Below are positions 24,939 through 33,618 of a stretch of DNA of 64,000 bases, piece by piece. The stretch covers positions 310,001 through 374,000 of the forward strand of contig CAWGTM010000020.1 in NCBI GenBank assembly GCA_963825445.1, read 5' to 3'. The position numbers were made by a program, and so were the translations under genes. The notes under the pieces are model-generated. The model made no database searches and was not told the DNA's origin. It saw nothing but the letters and a program-made list of their open reading frames with translations. This DNA is from Actinophytocola sp963825445. Lineage in GTDB: Bacteria; Actinomycetota; Actinomycetes; Mycobacteriales; Pseudonocardiaceae. Position 1 is the first letter of the stretch; each line of letters starts with the position of its first letter.

Positions 24939-25757
24939 TTAGCCCGGAGCGGGCACCGCGCGTTCGGCCGCCCGGCTCGTCTCCTCCCACGCCGCCCACG
25001 TCGCCAGCTTCTTGCTCGTCACGTCGGCCGCCACGTCGAACACCATGCTGCCCAGCAACAGCCGCAGCGGCGGATCCTCGCTCGCCACCAACTTCAGCAC
25101 GGCTTCGGCCGCCACCTCCGGCGGGCTGTCCACCGAGCCCTCGCCGAACTGCTCCGCCATCTCCGCCCGCAGGCCGGCATAAGAGGGCGACGGCACGGTC
25201 GCCGTCAGGCCCGTCGTGTACAGGTCGGTCCAGTACCCACCCGGCTCCACGATCGTCACCTTCACCCCGAACCCCGCCACCTCCGCGGCCAGCGCCTCGC
25301 TCATGCCCTCCAGCGCGAACTTGCTCGCGCTGTACAGCCCACTCATCGGGAAACCGCCCACCCCGCCGATGCTCGAGATCTGCAGGAGGTGCCCCGACCC
25401 CTGCGCCCGCAGCACGGGCAGCACCGCCTGACTCACCCACAGCGCGCCGAAGAAGTTGGTCTCCAGCTGGGCGCGGGCCAGCTCCTCGGAGTACTCCTCG
25501 ACCATCCCCATGGTGAGCGTGCCGGCGTTGTTCACCACCACGTCCAGCCGACCGAAGTGCGCCACCGCCTGATCGACCGCCGCGTGGACGGCCGCGCGGT
25601 CGGTGACGTCCACCCGCAGCGCCAGCAGGCGGTCGTCCGCGCTCGGCTCGATCGTCCTGGCCACGGCCACCACCCGGTCGCCGGAAGCCAGCGCCGCCTC
25701 GGTGAACGCCCGGCCCAGGCCCTTGCTCGCTCCCGTGATGAACCAGACGCGGGTCAT
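24939..25757 (-). CDS. SDR-family oxidoreductase
   Basis: 272 residues. All classical SDR elements are in place: WFITGASKGLGRAFTEAAL (TGxxxGxG), VVNNAGTLTMG (NAG), LQISSIGGVGG (Ser), LYSASKFALEGMSEALA (YxxxK) and a PG motif (IVEPGGYWTD). NAD(P)H-dependent reduction of a small carbonyl is expected. It is divergent from the TetR gene at 25847 across 89 bp that carry two identical 17-bp operators, so the TetR protein almost certainly controls both directions. Confidence 0.9.
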   Translation of the reverse strand: MTRVWFITGASKGLGRAFTEAALASGDRVVAVARTIEPSADDRLLALRVDVTDRAAVHAAVDQAVAHFGRLDVVVNNAGTLTMGMVEEYSEELARAQLETNFFGALWVSQAVLPVLRAQGSGHLLQISSIGGVGGFPMSGLYSASKFALEGMSEALAAEVAGFGVKVTIVEPGGYWTDLYTTGLTATVPSPSYAGLRAEMAEQFGEGSVDSPPEVAAEAVLKLVASEDPPLRLLLGSMVFDVAADVTSKKLATWAAWEETSRAAERAVPAPG

Positions 25758-25776
25758 GTTCAGCTCCTTACCTAGA

Positions 25777-25793
25777 CGAGACGGTCCGTCTCG
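25777..25793. promoter_or_regulatory. TetR operator, site 1: CGAGACGGTCCGTCTCG
   Basis: A perfect 17-bp palindrome (8-bp arms around T), 20 bp upstream of the SDR start. Identical to site 2; centre-to-centre distance 38 bp. Confidence 0.85.
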
Positions 25794-25814
25794 ATGAGGA
25801 GACCATAGCAGAGA

Positions 25815-25831
25815 CGAGACGGTCCGTCTCG
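25815..25831. promoter_or_regulatory. TetR operator, site 2: CGAGACGGTCCGTCTCG
   Basis: Second identical 17-bp palindrome, 16 bp before the ATG of the TetR gene. Two operators between divergent genes suggest cooperative or independent repression of each promoter. Confidence 0.85.
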
Positions 25832-25846
25832 GTTAGACTTCCGCGC

Positions 25847-26416
25847 ATGACCACCCGCCGCAGTCAGGCCACCCGCCAGGCGATCCTCGACGCCGCGCTC
25901 GACCTGGTGGGCGAGGTCGGCTACGCCCGGCTGAGCATCGAGGGCATCGCCGCCCGTGCCGGCGCCGGCAAGCAGACGATCTACCGCTGGTGGCCGTCCA
26001 AGGGCGCCGTCCTGTTCGACGCGCTGCTCGCGCTCACCGGCGAGAGCCCGGACCTGCCCGACACCGGCGACCTGACAGCCGACCTCAAGGCCGTCCTGCG
26101 GGCCACGGTCGACGAGCTCGCCGACCCCCGCCTCAGCGAGGCCATGCGTGCGCTGACCGTCGAGATCATGCTCGACCCGACGATGGCCGCCGATTTCGCC
26201 GAGCGGCTCGACGGGCCGATGAAGGAGATCAAGCGCAAGCGTTTGCGCGCTGCTCAGGAGGTTGGACAGCTCGACCCTGACCTCGACCTGGAGATCGCCA
26301 TCGACCTGATCTGGGGGCCGCTGCAGCGCCGGTGGCTGTTCCACGACGGACCGCTGACCCACGCGTTCGCCGACGCCGTGGTCGACACCGCGCTGTCCGG
26401 GCTGGCGCGCCGGTGA
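25847..26416 (+). CDS. TetR-family repressor
   Basis: 189 residues. The helix-turn-helix reads TRQAILDAALDLVGEVGYAR, IAARAGAGKQTIYRWWPSKG, typical of the TetR subgroup with a C-terminal TetR_C_16-like domain. Two GAGACGG-T-CCGTCTC operators precede it. Its stop overlaps the GTG of the alcohol dehydrogenase gene (GTGA), so the regulator and that enzyme form an operon that would be autoregulated together with the divergent SDR. Confidence 0.9.
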   Translation: MTTRRSQATRQAILDAALDLVGEVGYARLSIEGIAARAGAGKQTIYRWWPSKGAVLFDALLALTGESPDLPDTGDLTADLKAVLRATVDELADPRLSEAMRALTVEIMLDPTMAADFAERLDGPMKEIKRKRLRAAQEVGQLDPDLDLEIAIDLIWGPLQRRWLFHDGPLTHAFADAVVDTALSGLARR

Positions 26417-27429
26417 AGGCCGTCGTCTACGCCGACTACGGGGCGATGCCGGAGTTGCGCGACGTGCCCGATCCGCGGTGTCCGCCGGCCGGTGCCGTGG
26501 TGGCCGTGCGCGCGACCGGGGTGTGCCGGTCGGACTGGCACGCCTGGAAGGGCCACGATCCCGTTGCCCTGCCCAACATTCCGGGACACGAGCTGGCCGG
26601 CGAGGTGGTCGAGGTCGGGCCGGCGGTCACCGGCTGGCGGCCCGGCGCCCGCGTGACCGTCCCGTTCGTGTGCGGCTGCGGCACCTGCGCGTACTGCCTC
26701 GCCGGCGACGCGCAGGTCTGTCCACACCAGACCCAGCCGGGCTTCACCGGCCCCGGATCGTTCGCCGAGCGCGTGGTGATCCAGGCAGCGGACGTGAACC
26801 TGGTGGCACTACCCGATTCCGTCGACTTCGTGACGGCCGCGTCGCTCGGTTGCCGCTTCGCCACGGCGTTCCGCGCGCTCACCGCGCACGGCCGGCTGGC
26901 AGCGGGCGAGTGGCTGGCCGTCCACGGCTGCGGTGGGGTCGGCCTGTCGGCAGTGCAGATCGGGATGGCGCTGGGCGCGCGGGTGGTGGCGACCGACGTG
27001 TCCGCCCCGGCCCGCGCCCGCGCGGCCGAGTTGGGCGCGGTCGTCGTCGAGACACCCGAGGCCATCGCCGACCTGACCGGCAGCGGCGCACACGTGTCGG
27101 TCGACGCGGTCGGCTCGCCCGCCACGGCCGTCGCCTCGGTCTCGTGCCTGCGCCGCCGAGGGCGCCACGTGCAGGTCGGGCTGCTGCTCGGCGACTCGGC
27201 GCGACCTCCGCTGCCGATGGACCTGGTGGTGGCCCACGAGCTGTCGATCCACGGCTCGCACGGCATGGCAGCGAGCGACTACCCGCCGCTGCTCGCTTTG
27301 GTGGCCGACGGCACGTTGCGGCCGGACCTGTTGGTGGGCAACAGGATCAGCCTTGACCAGGCAGGCGCCGCGCTCGCCGCCATGGACCGGCCGGGCGGCG
27401 CCGGCATGACGGTCGTCGAGTTGCCCTAG
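26413..27429 (+). CDS. Zinc-dependent alcohol dehydrogenase (MDR family)
   Basis: 338 residues from GTG 26413. Catalytic zinc ligands are Cys in TGVCRSDWHAWKGHD and His-Glu in IPGHELAGEV; the structural zinc loop is FVCGCGTCAYCLAGDAQVC with four cysteines. The coenzyme domain has CGGVGLSAVQIGMALGARVV. It resembles medium-chain dehydrogenases acting on secondary or small alcohols or aldehydes. It is co-transcribed with the TetR gene and lies in one regulatory unit with the divergent SDR, suggesting a shared alcohol/ketone pathway (inference). Confidence 0.9.
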   Translation: MKAVVYADYGAMPELRDVPDPRCPPAGAVVAVRATGVCRSDWHAWKGHDPVALPNIPGHELAGEVVEVGPAVTGWRPGARVTVPFVCGCGTCAYCLAGDAQVCPHQTQPGFTGPGSFAERVVIQAADVNLVALPDSVDFVTAASLGCRFATAFRALTAHGRLAAGEWLAVHGCGGVGLSAVQIGMALGARVVATDVSAPARARAAELGAVVVETPEAIADLTGSGAHVSVDAVGSPATAVASVSCLRRRGRHVQVGLLLGDSARPPLPMDLVVAHELSIHGSHGMAASDYPPLLALVADGTLRPDLLVGNRISLDQAGAALAAMDRPGGAGMTVVELP

Positions 27430-27470
27430 CGGCGGGCCGACCAGAATCAGAGAAGCACGGCTCCCAGTGA

Positions 27471-29431
27471 TTACCCGGTATCCGTGCCACGACGTTGCGA
27501 GCGGAACACCACGAACAGCAGACGCAGCCCGAGCATCGCGCTGATCACCAACAGGTTGTAGCCGAAGATGTTGTTCAGCGTCAGATCGCTCGCGACCCGC
27601 GGACCGCTCGTGCTCGCCAGCAACAGCACGGCCATCACGCCGGTCGCCGCGCCCGTGAACGCCAGCAGCACCTCGTGCAGCATGCCGGTGACCACCGCGC
27701 GGTCCCGTTCGTCGGCGAACAGACGAATGTTGACCGACAGCCGGCCCTGCTCCAGCGCCGAAGTGACGCGGTCGATCCGGCGCGGCAGCCTGCGCAGCAC
27801 CGGAAGCACGGCCAGCAGTTCCTGGGTTGCCGCGCGGCGCAACGAATCCGGGTGCATCTTCTCGCTCATGAGCCCGGTGGCGAACGCCCGCGACTCGAGC
27901 AGGATGTTGAAGCCCGGCGACAGCAACGCGAGCGTGCCCTCCACGGTGGCGAGCGCCCGGAACACCGCGGCGATCGGCGGCGGGATGGCCAGCCGGAAGT
28001 CGGCCACCACTCGGAACAGGTCGGTGAACACGTCCAGGTCGGGCGCCTGCCCGTGGGACACGTGCTTGGCGACCAGCGCGCCGAGTGCCCGTTCCAGGCG
28101 TTGCTCGTCGATCTCGTCGGGCCGGTCGACGATGGCCAGCAGGCCGTCGCGCAGCGCGCCGGCGTCGCCGCTGTCGACGGCCGTCAGAACGTCCCGCAGC
28201 CCGTCGCGCAGGCCCGAGTCCAGGCGGCCGACCGAGCCGAAGTCGAGCAGGCCGAGGCGGCCGTCGGCCAGCAGGAGGACGTTGCCCGGATGCGGGTCGG
28301 CGTGGAACACCCCGTGCAGCAACACCTGACGCAGCACGCATTCCAGCAGCGCCCGCGCGAGTCCGGCGCGGCGTTCCGGTTCCACGGAGCCTACCGCCGC
28401 GCGCACGGGTTCACCGTCCAGGAGGCCCATCACGAGCACCCGCTCGCTGGACAGTTCCGTGTGGACGGTCGGGACGGACACGTCCGCACCCGTGTCGACC
28501 GCGCCGACGGCCGCGATGTTGCGGGCCTCCACGCGGAAGTCGAGTTCCTCGGTGAGCGCGGCGGCGAACCCGTCGGCCAGGTCGACCACACCCAGCGACC
28601 GCGCCCACTTGGCCCGCAGCTGCAACGACCGCGCCACCCGGTAGACGATGTCGAGATCGCGCTCCACCACCCGGTCGATGCCCGGCCGGCGCACCTTCAC
28701 CACCACGGCCTCGCCGGTGTGCAGCCGGGCGCGGTGCACCTGCGCGACGGACGCGGCGCCGAGCGGCTCGCGGTCGAACTCGGTGAACACCTCGTCGAGT
28801 GGGCGGCCCAACTCCTCGGTGAGGTCGCGTTCGATCTCGTCGAACGAGGCGGGCGGGACCTGGTCCTGGAGCTTGCTCAGCTCGTCGATGAACGCCGGCG
28901 GCAGCAGGTCGGGGCGGGTGGACAGCACCTGGCCGAGCTTCACGAACGTCACGCCGCCGTCCTCGAGCGCGCGGCGCAGCGACCGCGCGAGCACCGCATG
29001 GCGGGTGATGGCCTCGCCACGGCGGCCGACCAGGTACTGGCCGATCCCGTGCTTCACGGCGATGCGGGTGACCTGCGAATATCGGCGGGTGCGGGCCATG
29101 CGGCGGCGGATCGAACGCAGCCGGCCGACCACGCCGAGGCCGCCGCCGCTGGGGAACGCCATCTCCGCGATGAACAGGAAGATGAGCGTGCCGATGAACG
29201 CGCAGCCCGCGATGGGGATGATCAGGCCGATGAACAGGCCGGGGAGTCCTCGATGGACCCCACGATCGCGAAGGCCACCCGCCCGGCCACGGCCCAGCCG
29301 ATGAACGCGCCGATGAGCGCGCGCACCGTTCTGATGCGCACGCCGAGCACCCGCCGGGACGCGACGACCAGCGGCCACAGCATCAGGAGGTAGAACGGAA
29401 TGCTGAGCAGGATGAAGAACACAGTGGACAT
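27471..29431 (-). CDS. UbiB/ABC1-family atypical kinase with membrane anchors, frameshifted as given
   Basis: The first 66 residues (STVFFILLSIPFYLLMLWPL, a second helix, then AFAIVGSIEDSP) are in one frame; the rest (GLFIGLIIPIAGCAFIGTLI onward) is in another. Adding one C to the run at about 29244 joins them into a 653-residue protein. Kinase landmarks are LGQVLSTRPDLLP (the KxGQ-type motif region), EPLGAASVAQVHRA (Ala-rich loop), VVVKVRRPG (Lys), FHADPHPGNVLL (catalytic) and LLDFGSVG (DFG). Three N-terminal and two C-terminal membrane helices flank it. Members support quinone or lipid metabolism; the substrate here is unknown. Confidence 0.8.
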
Positions 29432-29550
29432 CGCGATCCGAACGTCGGGGTCTGGTCGCCGCCGATAGAAGCACAGTCGGCGACGCCACGTGTGCGGGAC
29501 GCGGCGATGGGCGGCGGATCGGTGGGTCGCGCCTCCGGTGTGGACTCGGG

Positions 29551-29650
29551 GCAGGGCTCCGGTTCGATGGTGTCAGATCACACCGACAAAAACGGTCCGG
29601 GGCCCCCTGAATTCAATTCTAGTCGGGAGCACCGACAATTCCGGGCGGCC
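29551..29650 (-). repeat. Repeat family B, copy 3 (inverse)
   Basis: About 100 bp, reading on the minus strand as CCGGAATTGTCGGTG, ten bases, TAGAATTGAATTCAGG, the GGGGGCCCCGG centre, TTTTTGTCGGTG and the tail ending CGGAGCCCTGCC. It starts about 10 nt after the stop of the response-regulator gene, in the direction of that gene's transcription. Confidence 0.85.
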
Positions 29651-29660
29651 GGTAAAAGCC

Positions 29661-30284
29661 TCACTCCGCCAGGTTGTGGCGGAACGCGTACGTGACCGCC
29701 TGCGCTCGATCGCGTAAGCCGGCCTTCGCGAACAGGTTGTTGATGTGGGACTTCACCGTGGCCTGGGAGATGTGCAGCTGTTTCGCGATCTCCGGGTTGG
29801 AGCGGCCGTCGGCGATCAGACGCAGCACGTCGACCTCCCGGGGCGTCAGGCCGTTCGGCACCGGCTTCGCGGTGACCGAGTCCACCAGACGACGTTGCAC
29901 CCCCGGATCGAAGTGCGCGTCGCCTCTGTGGACGGTCTCGATGGCCTGCGCCAGCTCGGAACTGCGCGCGTCCTTCGTCAGATAGCCGCGCGCGCCCGCC
30001 CGCAGCGCGGCGAACACCGAGTCGTCGTCGGCGTAGGTGGTCAGGACGACCACCCGGGTGTCCGGATAGGACGCCTGTATCCGCCGGGTCGCCTCCACCC
30101 CGTCCATGCGGGGCATCCGCAGGTCCATGAGCACCACGTCGGGCCGGTGCGCGGCCACCAGCCGCAGCGCGTCCTCGCCGTCGCAGCCCGCGCCGACCAC
30201 CTCCACGTTCGGCAGCAGGTCGAGGATCAGCACCAGGCCCTCGCGGACCACCGTCTGGTCGTCGACCACGATCACCCGCGTCAC
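29661..30284 (-). CDS. NarL/LuxR-type response regulator
   Basis: 207 residues. Receiver domain: acidic pair in VIVVDDQTVVREG, phospho-acceptor Asp in VVLMDLRMPRMDG, Thr in VVVLTTYADDD and Lys in GYLTKDA. The C-terminal LuxR helix-turn-helix is NGLTPREVDVLRLIADGRSN, then EIAKQLHISQATVKSHINNL. It overlaps the kinase gene by 4 nt, and the divergent ABC-2 exporter (31504-32933) is a likely target, as is common for this arrangement in actinomycetes. Confidence 0.93.
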   Translation of the reverse strand: MTRVIVVDDQTVVREGLVLILDLLPNVEVVGAGCDGEDALRLVAAHRPDVVLMDLRMPRMDGVEATRRIQASYPDTRVVVLTTYADDDSVFAALRAGARGYLTKDARSSELAQAIETVHRGDAHFDPGVQRRLVDSVTAKPVPNGLTPREVDVLRLIADGRSNPEIAKQLHISQATVKSHINNLFAKAGLRDRAQAVTYAFRHNLAE

Positions 30285-31384
30285 GACGGCATCCGCAGCA
30301 ACACCCGGAAACCGGCGCCGTCCGGGCCCGCCGCCAGCGTGCCGCCCACCAGCGCGGCCCGCTCGCGCATCCCGATCAGGCCGTAGCCGCCGCCGGAGGT
30401 GGCCAGATCGCCCGGTTCGCCGCCCGTGTCGCGCACGTCCAACTCGCAGTGATCGCCGGAACCGCGCAGCTTGATGGTGACCGCGGCGCCCGGCGCGTGC
30501 TTGTGCACATTCGTCAGCGCCTCCTGCGCCGTGCGGACCACCGTCAGCCGCGCCTGTGGCGGCAGCTCACCCATGTCGCCGGACACCTCCACCGCGCACG
30601 GATTCCCCGTCACCGCACGGAATTCCGCCGCCAGACCGTCGAGCTGGTCGGCCAGCGGACCTTCGTCGCCGCGCAGGGCGGCCACCGCGCGTTTCGTCTC
30701 CTCGAGACCCGCGCGGGCCAGCTCGCCCGCCCGGATCACCCGGTCCAGCGCCAGGTCCGGGTCCGCGCCCCGTTCCAGCAGCAGCCGCGTGCCCTCCAGA
30801 TGCACCACCTGCGCGGACAGCGCGTGGGCCAGCAGGTCGTGGATCTCCCGCGCCATGCGCTGCCGCTCGGCCAGCACCGCCTCACCCGCACGCGCCGCGG
30901 CGATCGCCGCGGCCTGCCGCTTGGTCACGGCCAACTGGTGCATCATCGCCGCGAGGAACACCGACCACCCGAGCCCCGCGGCGATCCCGAACGCCGTGCC
31001 GCCCGGCAGGTCGTACGCCAGCGCCACGGCCACGAACCCGCCGGACGCGATCACCGTCAACACCACCGCCTGCCACAGCCTGCACCGGAACGGCGCGAGC
31101 CAGGGAACGAGGAACAGCAGGCCGAGGCCGGCGAACGCGGCGAGCACGTTGGAGGCCAGCCCGGCCGCCGTGACGAACCCGAGCAACAGCGCGTTGCCGG
31201 TGGTGCCCTCCCGGCGCAACGTGACGAACCCGGCCGCGAGCGCCGCCGCGTGCAGCGCCCCGTTGGCCACCACGCCGCCCCACCCGCGCTCCGTGTACAC
31301 GACGAACGAGCCACCCACGGCGCCGGCGAGCAGATAGCCGACCACGACCGTCCCCACGAGGTAGACCAACCACGGCCGTGTCAT
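30281..31384 (-). CDS. Sensor histidine kinase, NarL/DesK-type
   Basis: 367 residues. About five N-terminal membrane helices (residues 5-150) precede the HisKA_3 dimerisation helix with RQRMAREIHDLLAHALSAQV, where His is the phosphorylation site. The HATPase domain shows QEALTNVHKHAPG (N box), DVRDTGGEPG (G1) and GGYGLIGMRERA (G2). No extracellular sensor domain is apparent, so it may sense membrane stress. It works with the response regulator that overlaps it. Confidence 0.92.
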   Translation of the reverse strand: MTRPWLVYLVGTVVVGYLLAGAVGGSFVVYTERGWGGVVANGALHAAALAAGFVTLRREGTTGNALLLGFVTAAGLASNVLAAFAGLGLLFLVPWLAPFRCRLWQAVVLTVIASGGFVAVALAYDLPGGTAFGIAAGLGWSVFLAAMMHQLAVTKRQAAAIAAARAGEAVLAERQRMAREIHDLLAHALSAQVVHLEGTRLLLERGADPDLALDRVIRAGELARAGLEETKRAVAALRGDEGPLADQLDGLAAEFRAVTGNPCAVEVSGDMGELPPQARLTVVRTAQEALTNVHKHAPGAAVTIKLRGSGDHCELDVRDTGGEPGDLATSGGGYGLIGMRERAALVGGTLAAGPDGAGFRVLLRMPS

Positions 31385-31503
31385 TCCCGCAGGTTACCGC
31401 CGTGCACCGCCGAAAACCTCCACCCTCGGGTTGGTTATCTCCACCCACCGAACCCACCCGTCGGCCCAGGTCATCCGCGGCGCCACGCGTGACAGTGAGG
31501 GAC

Positions 31504-32196
31504 ATGCCAGCGTTGACGGTCAGCCACCTCACGAAGTCGTTCGGCGCCATCCGTGCCGTGGACGACCTGTCCTTCACCATCGAACCCGGCGAGGTCACGG
31601 GGTTCCTCGGCCCGAACGGCGCGGGCAAGACCACGACGCTGCGCATGCTGCTGGGGCTCGTGCGTCCCGACACGGGCAGCGCGCTGGTCGGCGACGTGCC
31701 CTACGCCGACCTGGCCGAACCCGTCCGGTCGGTGGGCGCCGTGCTCGAGGCGACCGCGTTCCACCCGGGCCGCACGGCGCGGGTGCACCTGCTGGCCCTG
31801 TGCCTGGCCGCCGGACTCCCGGCCAGCCGGGCCGAGGAGGCCATCGACGACGTGGACCTCACGGCGGCCGCCGACCGGCGCGTCGGCGGGTTCTCGCTGG
31901 GGATGCGTCAACGGTTGGCGCTGGCGTCGGCGCTGCTGGGCGACCCGGCAGTGCTGATCCTCGACGAGCCGGCCAACGGCCTCGACCCGGTCGGCATCCA
32001 CTGGCTGCGCGGGTTCCTCCGGGCGCTGGCGGCCGACGGGCGCACCGTGCTGCTGTCGTCGCACCAACTGGTGGAGATCGAACGGACGGCGGCGCGGGTG
32101 CTGATCATCGACGGCGGCCGGTTGGTGGCCGACCGCCGGGTCGCCGAGCTGCGCGGCGGTCTCGAGAACGCCTACCTCGAGCTGGTGGCCCGGTGA
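31504..32196 (+). CDS. ABC transporter ATP-binding protein
   Basis: 230 residues from ATG 31504. Walker A GPNGAGKTTTLRM, signature FSLGMRQRLALASAL (LSGGQ variant SLGMRQR), Walker B AVLILDEPANGLDP and the H-loop LLSSHQLVE are complete. It resembles the drug/bacteriocin-export type of ABC-2 ATPases. Translational coupling (GTGA) to the permease and divergence from the two-component system indicate an inducible export or resistance system. Confidence 0.92.
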   Translation: MPALTVSHLTKSFGAIRAVDDLSFTIEPGEVTGFLGPNGAGKTTTLRMLLGLVRPDTGSALVGDVPYADLAEPVRSVGAVLEATAFHPGRTARVHLLALCLAAGLPASRAEEAIDDVDLTAAADRRVGGFSLGMRQRLALASALLGDPAVLILDEPANGLDPVGIHWLRGFLRALAADGRTVLLSSHQLVEIERTAARVLIIDGGRLVADRRVAELRGGLENAYLELVAR

Positions 32197-32933
32197 AGCG
32201 CCTCGTGGCGGCGGAGCTGCTGAAGGTCCGGTCGACCCGCTCGGCGTGGGTGCTGGCCGTGGTCGCCGTGGTGTTCTGCCTGATGTGGGCCGCGGTCGAC
32301 GTGCTGGTGTTCCCGTTCGACGGGTCCGACCAGCAGGTGGAGGACGCGTACGGGATGGCCCAGCAGGGCTACCTCATGGTGATGATCCTCGGGGTGCTGG
32401 TCGCGGCGGGGGACTACCGCCACCAGACGATCACCTGGGCGCTGCTCGTGACGCCGCGCCGGGGCCGGGTGATCACGGCGAAGCTGCTGTCGTGCGCGGT
32501 GTTCGGTCTGGTGCTGGGCGTTGCGGCGGCTCTGGCGACCGGTGCTCTCACGGCCGTGTTGCTGGCGGCCTCGGGGCACCCGGTCCTGACGGCCGGGGTG
32601 CCGCTGGTGCTGCTGGGTTCGGTGCTGGGGACGACGCTGTGGTGCGTGTTCGGCGCCGCGCTGGGGGCGTTGCTGCGCAACCAGGTGCTGGCCGTGGGGG
32701 TGGCGTTCGTGTGGTTCTTCTACGCGGAATGGTTCCTCGTGAGCCTGCTGCCCGAGGTCGGCCGCTGGACCCCGACCGGCGCGGCCAAGGCGGCGGCCGG
32801 TTGGCACGGTGCGGGCCTGCCGATGGCCGGTGAGCTGCTGCCCATGTGGGCGGGCGGGCTGGTGTTCCTGGGCTACGCGCTGGTGGCGGCCGCTCTGGCG
32901 AGAGCGGTGAGCGTGCGGCGGGACATCACGTAG
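32193..32933 (+). CDS. ABC-2-type permease
   Basis: 246 residues from GTG 32193, overlapping the ATPase stop. Six hydrophobic segments (for example SAWVLAVVAVVFCLMWAAVD, YLMVMILGVLVAAGDY and VAFVWFFYAEWFLVSLL) and the ITWALLVTPRRGRVITAKLL cytosolic loop are typical of actinobacterial ABC-2 permeases. It partners the preceding ATPase as a homodimeric exporter. Substrate unknown. Confidence 0.88.
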   Translation: MKRLVAAELLKVRSTRSAWVLAVVAVVFCLMWAAVDVLVFPFDGSDQQVEDAYGMAQQGYLMVMILGVLVAAGDYRHQTITWALLVTPRRGRVITAKLLSCAVFGLVLGVAAALATGALTAVLLAASGHPVLTAGVPLVLLGSVLGTTLWCVFGAALGALLRNQVLAVGVAFVWFFYAEWFLVSLLPEVGRWTPTGAAKAAAGWHGAGLPMAGELLPMWAGGLVFLGYALVAAALARAVSVRRDIT

Positions 32934-32964
32934 CCGCGGCGGGACCAGCTCGGCGTCGTCACGA

Positions 32965-33060
32965 GGACAGGGCTCCGGTTCGATGGTTGCACAGAGCACC
33001 GACAAAACCGGTCCAGGGACCCCTGGATTCAATTCTAGTGGTGCACACCGACAATTCCGC
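32965..33060 (-). repeat. Repeat family B, copy 4 (inverse)
   Basis: About 96 bp, reading on the minus strand GCGGAATTGTCGGTG, ten bases, TAGAATTGAATCCAGG, GGGTCCCTGG centre, GTTTTGTCGGTG and the tail ATCGAACCGGAGCCCTGTCC. It lies between the ABC permease and the NUDIX gene together with a 22-bp tandem repeat. Confidence 0.85.
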
Positions 33061-33101
33061 GTCGTCCGGCCGCCGGGTGTGGACAACTCGACGACACGAG
33101 T

Positions 33102-33173
33102 GGCCAGCATGCGCGACGGGAACGGTCATCATGCGCGACCGGAGTGGTCATCACGCGCGGCGGGAACGGTGCG
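33102..33173. repeat. Three-copy 22-bp tandem repeat
   Basis: GGTCATCATGCGCGACCGGAGT-type units repeat three times with a few changes (core CATGCGCGACGGGAAC). It sits directly downstream of family B copy 4 and before the convergent NUDIX stop. Not CRISPR: no spacers. Confidence 0.65.
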
Positions 33174-33182
33174 TGGCCGTCG

Positions 33183-33617
33183 TCAGGTGGTCAGGGCGGT
33201 GATGACCTCGGCCAGGTGCGGCGGCTCCAGCCTGGTGAGGCTGTCCAGATCCGACACCCACGCGTACTCCAGCAGGGACTCCTGTTCATCCGGCAGGAGG
33301 CCCGCCCGGCTGGGCGCCGGGCGGACACCGGGAATGCGCGCCAGGAAGAACTGCTCCGTGCCCACCAGGTGGCGGCCGTTCCACCGCAGGTCGCGCGCCA
33401 CCGGGACGGAACGCGAGGAGACCAGCGCCGGTGAGAAACCCGTCTCCTCCGCCAACTCGCGACGAGCGGCCGCCAGCGGGGTCTCACCCGGTTCGATCCC
33501 GCCCCCGGGCGGTTCCCACAGGAGATCCCCGCCCGCCGGGTCCTGCCACCGCATGAGCAGCACCCGCCCGTCGTCGTCCAGGCACACCACCCGCGCCGCC
33601 TCGCGCCAGTCCGCCAT
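33183..33617 (-). CDS. NUDIX hydrolase
   Basis: 144 residues. The Nudix box GGGIEPGETPLAAARRELAE plus ETGF is intact, with the REXXEE residues that bind magnesium. The start REAARVVCLDDDGRVLLMRW and the late VSDLDSLTRLEPPHLAEV are typical of actinobacterial ADP-ribose- or nucleotide-diphosphatase-like NUDIX proteins. It lies 1 nt downstream of the CNNM gene on the same strand and may be its operon partner. Confidence 0.9.
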   Translation of the reverse strand: MADWREAARVVCLDDDGRVLLMRWQDPAGGDLLWEPPGGGIEPGETPLAAARRELAEETGFSPALVSSRSVPVARDLRWNGRHLVGTEQFFLARIPGVRPAPSRAGLLPDEQESLLEYAWVSDLDSLTRLEPPHLAEVITALTT

Positions 33618-33618
33618 G

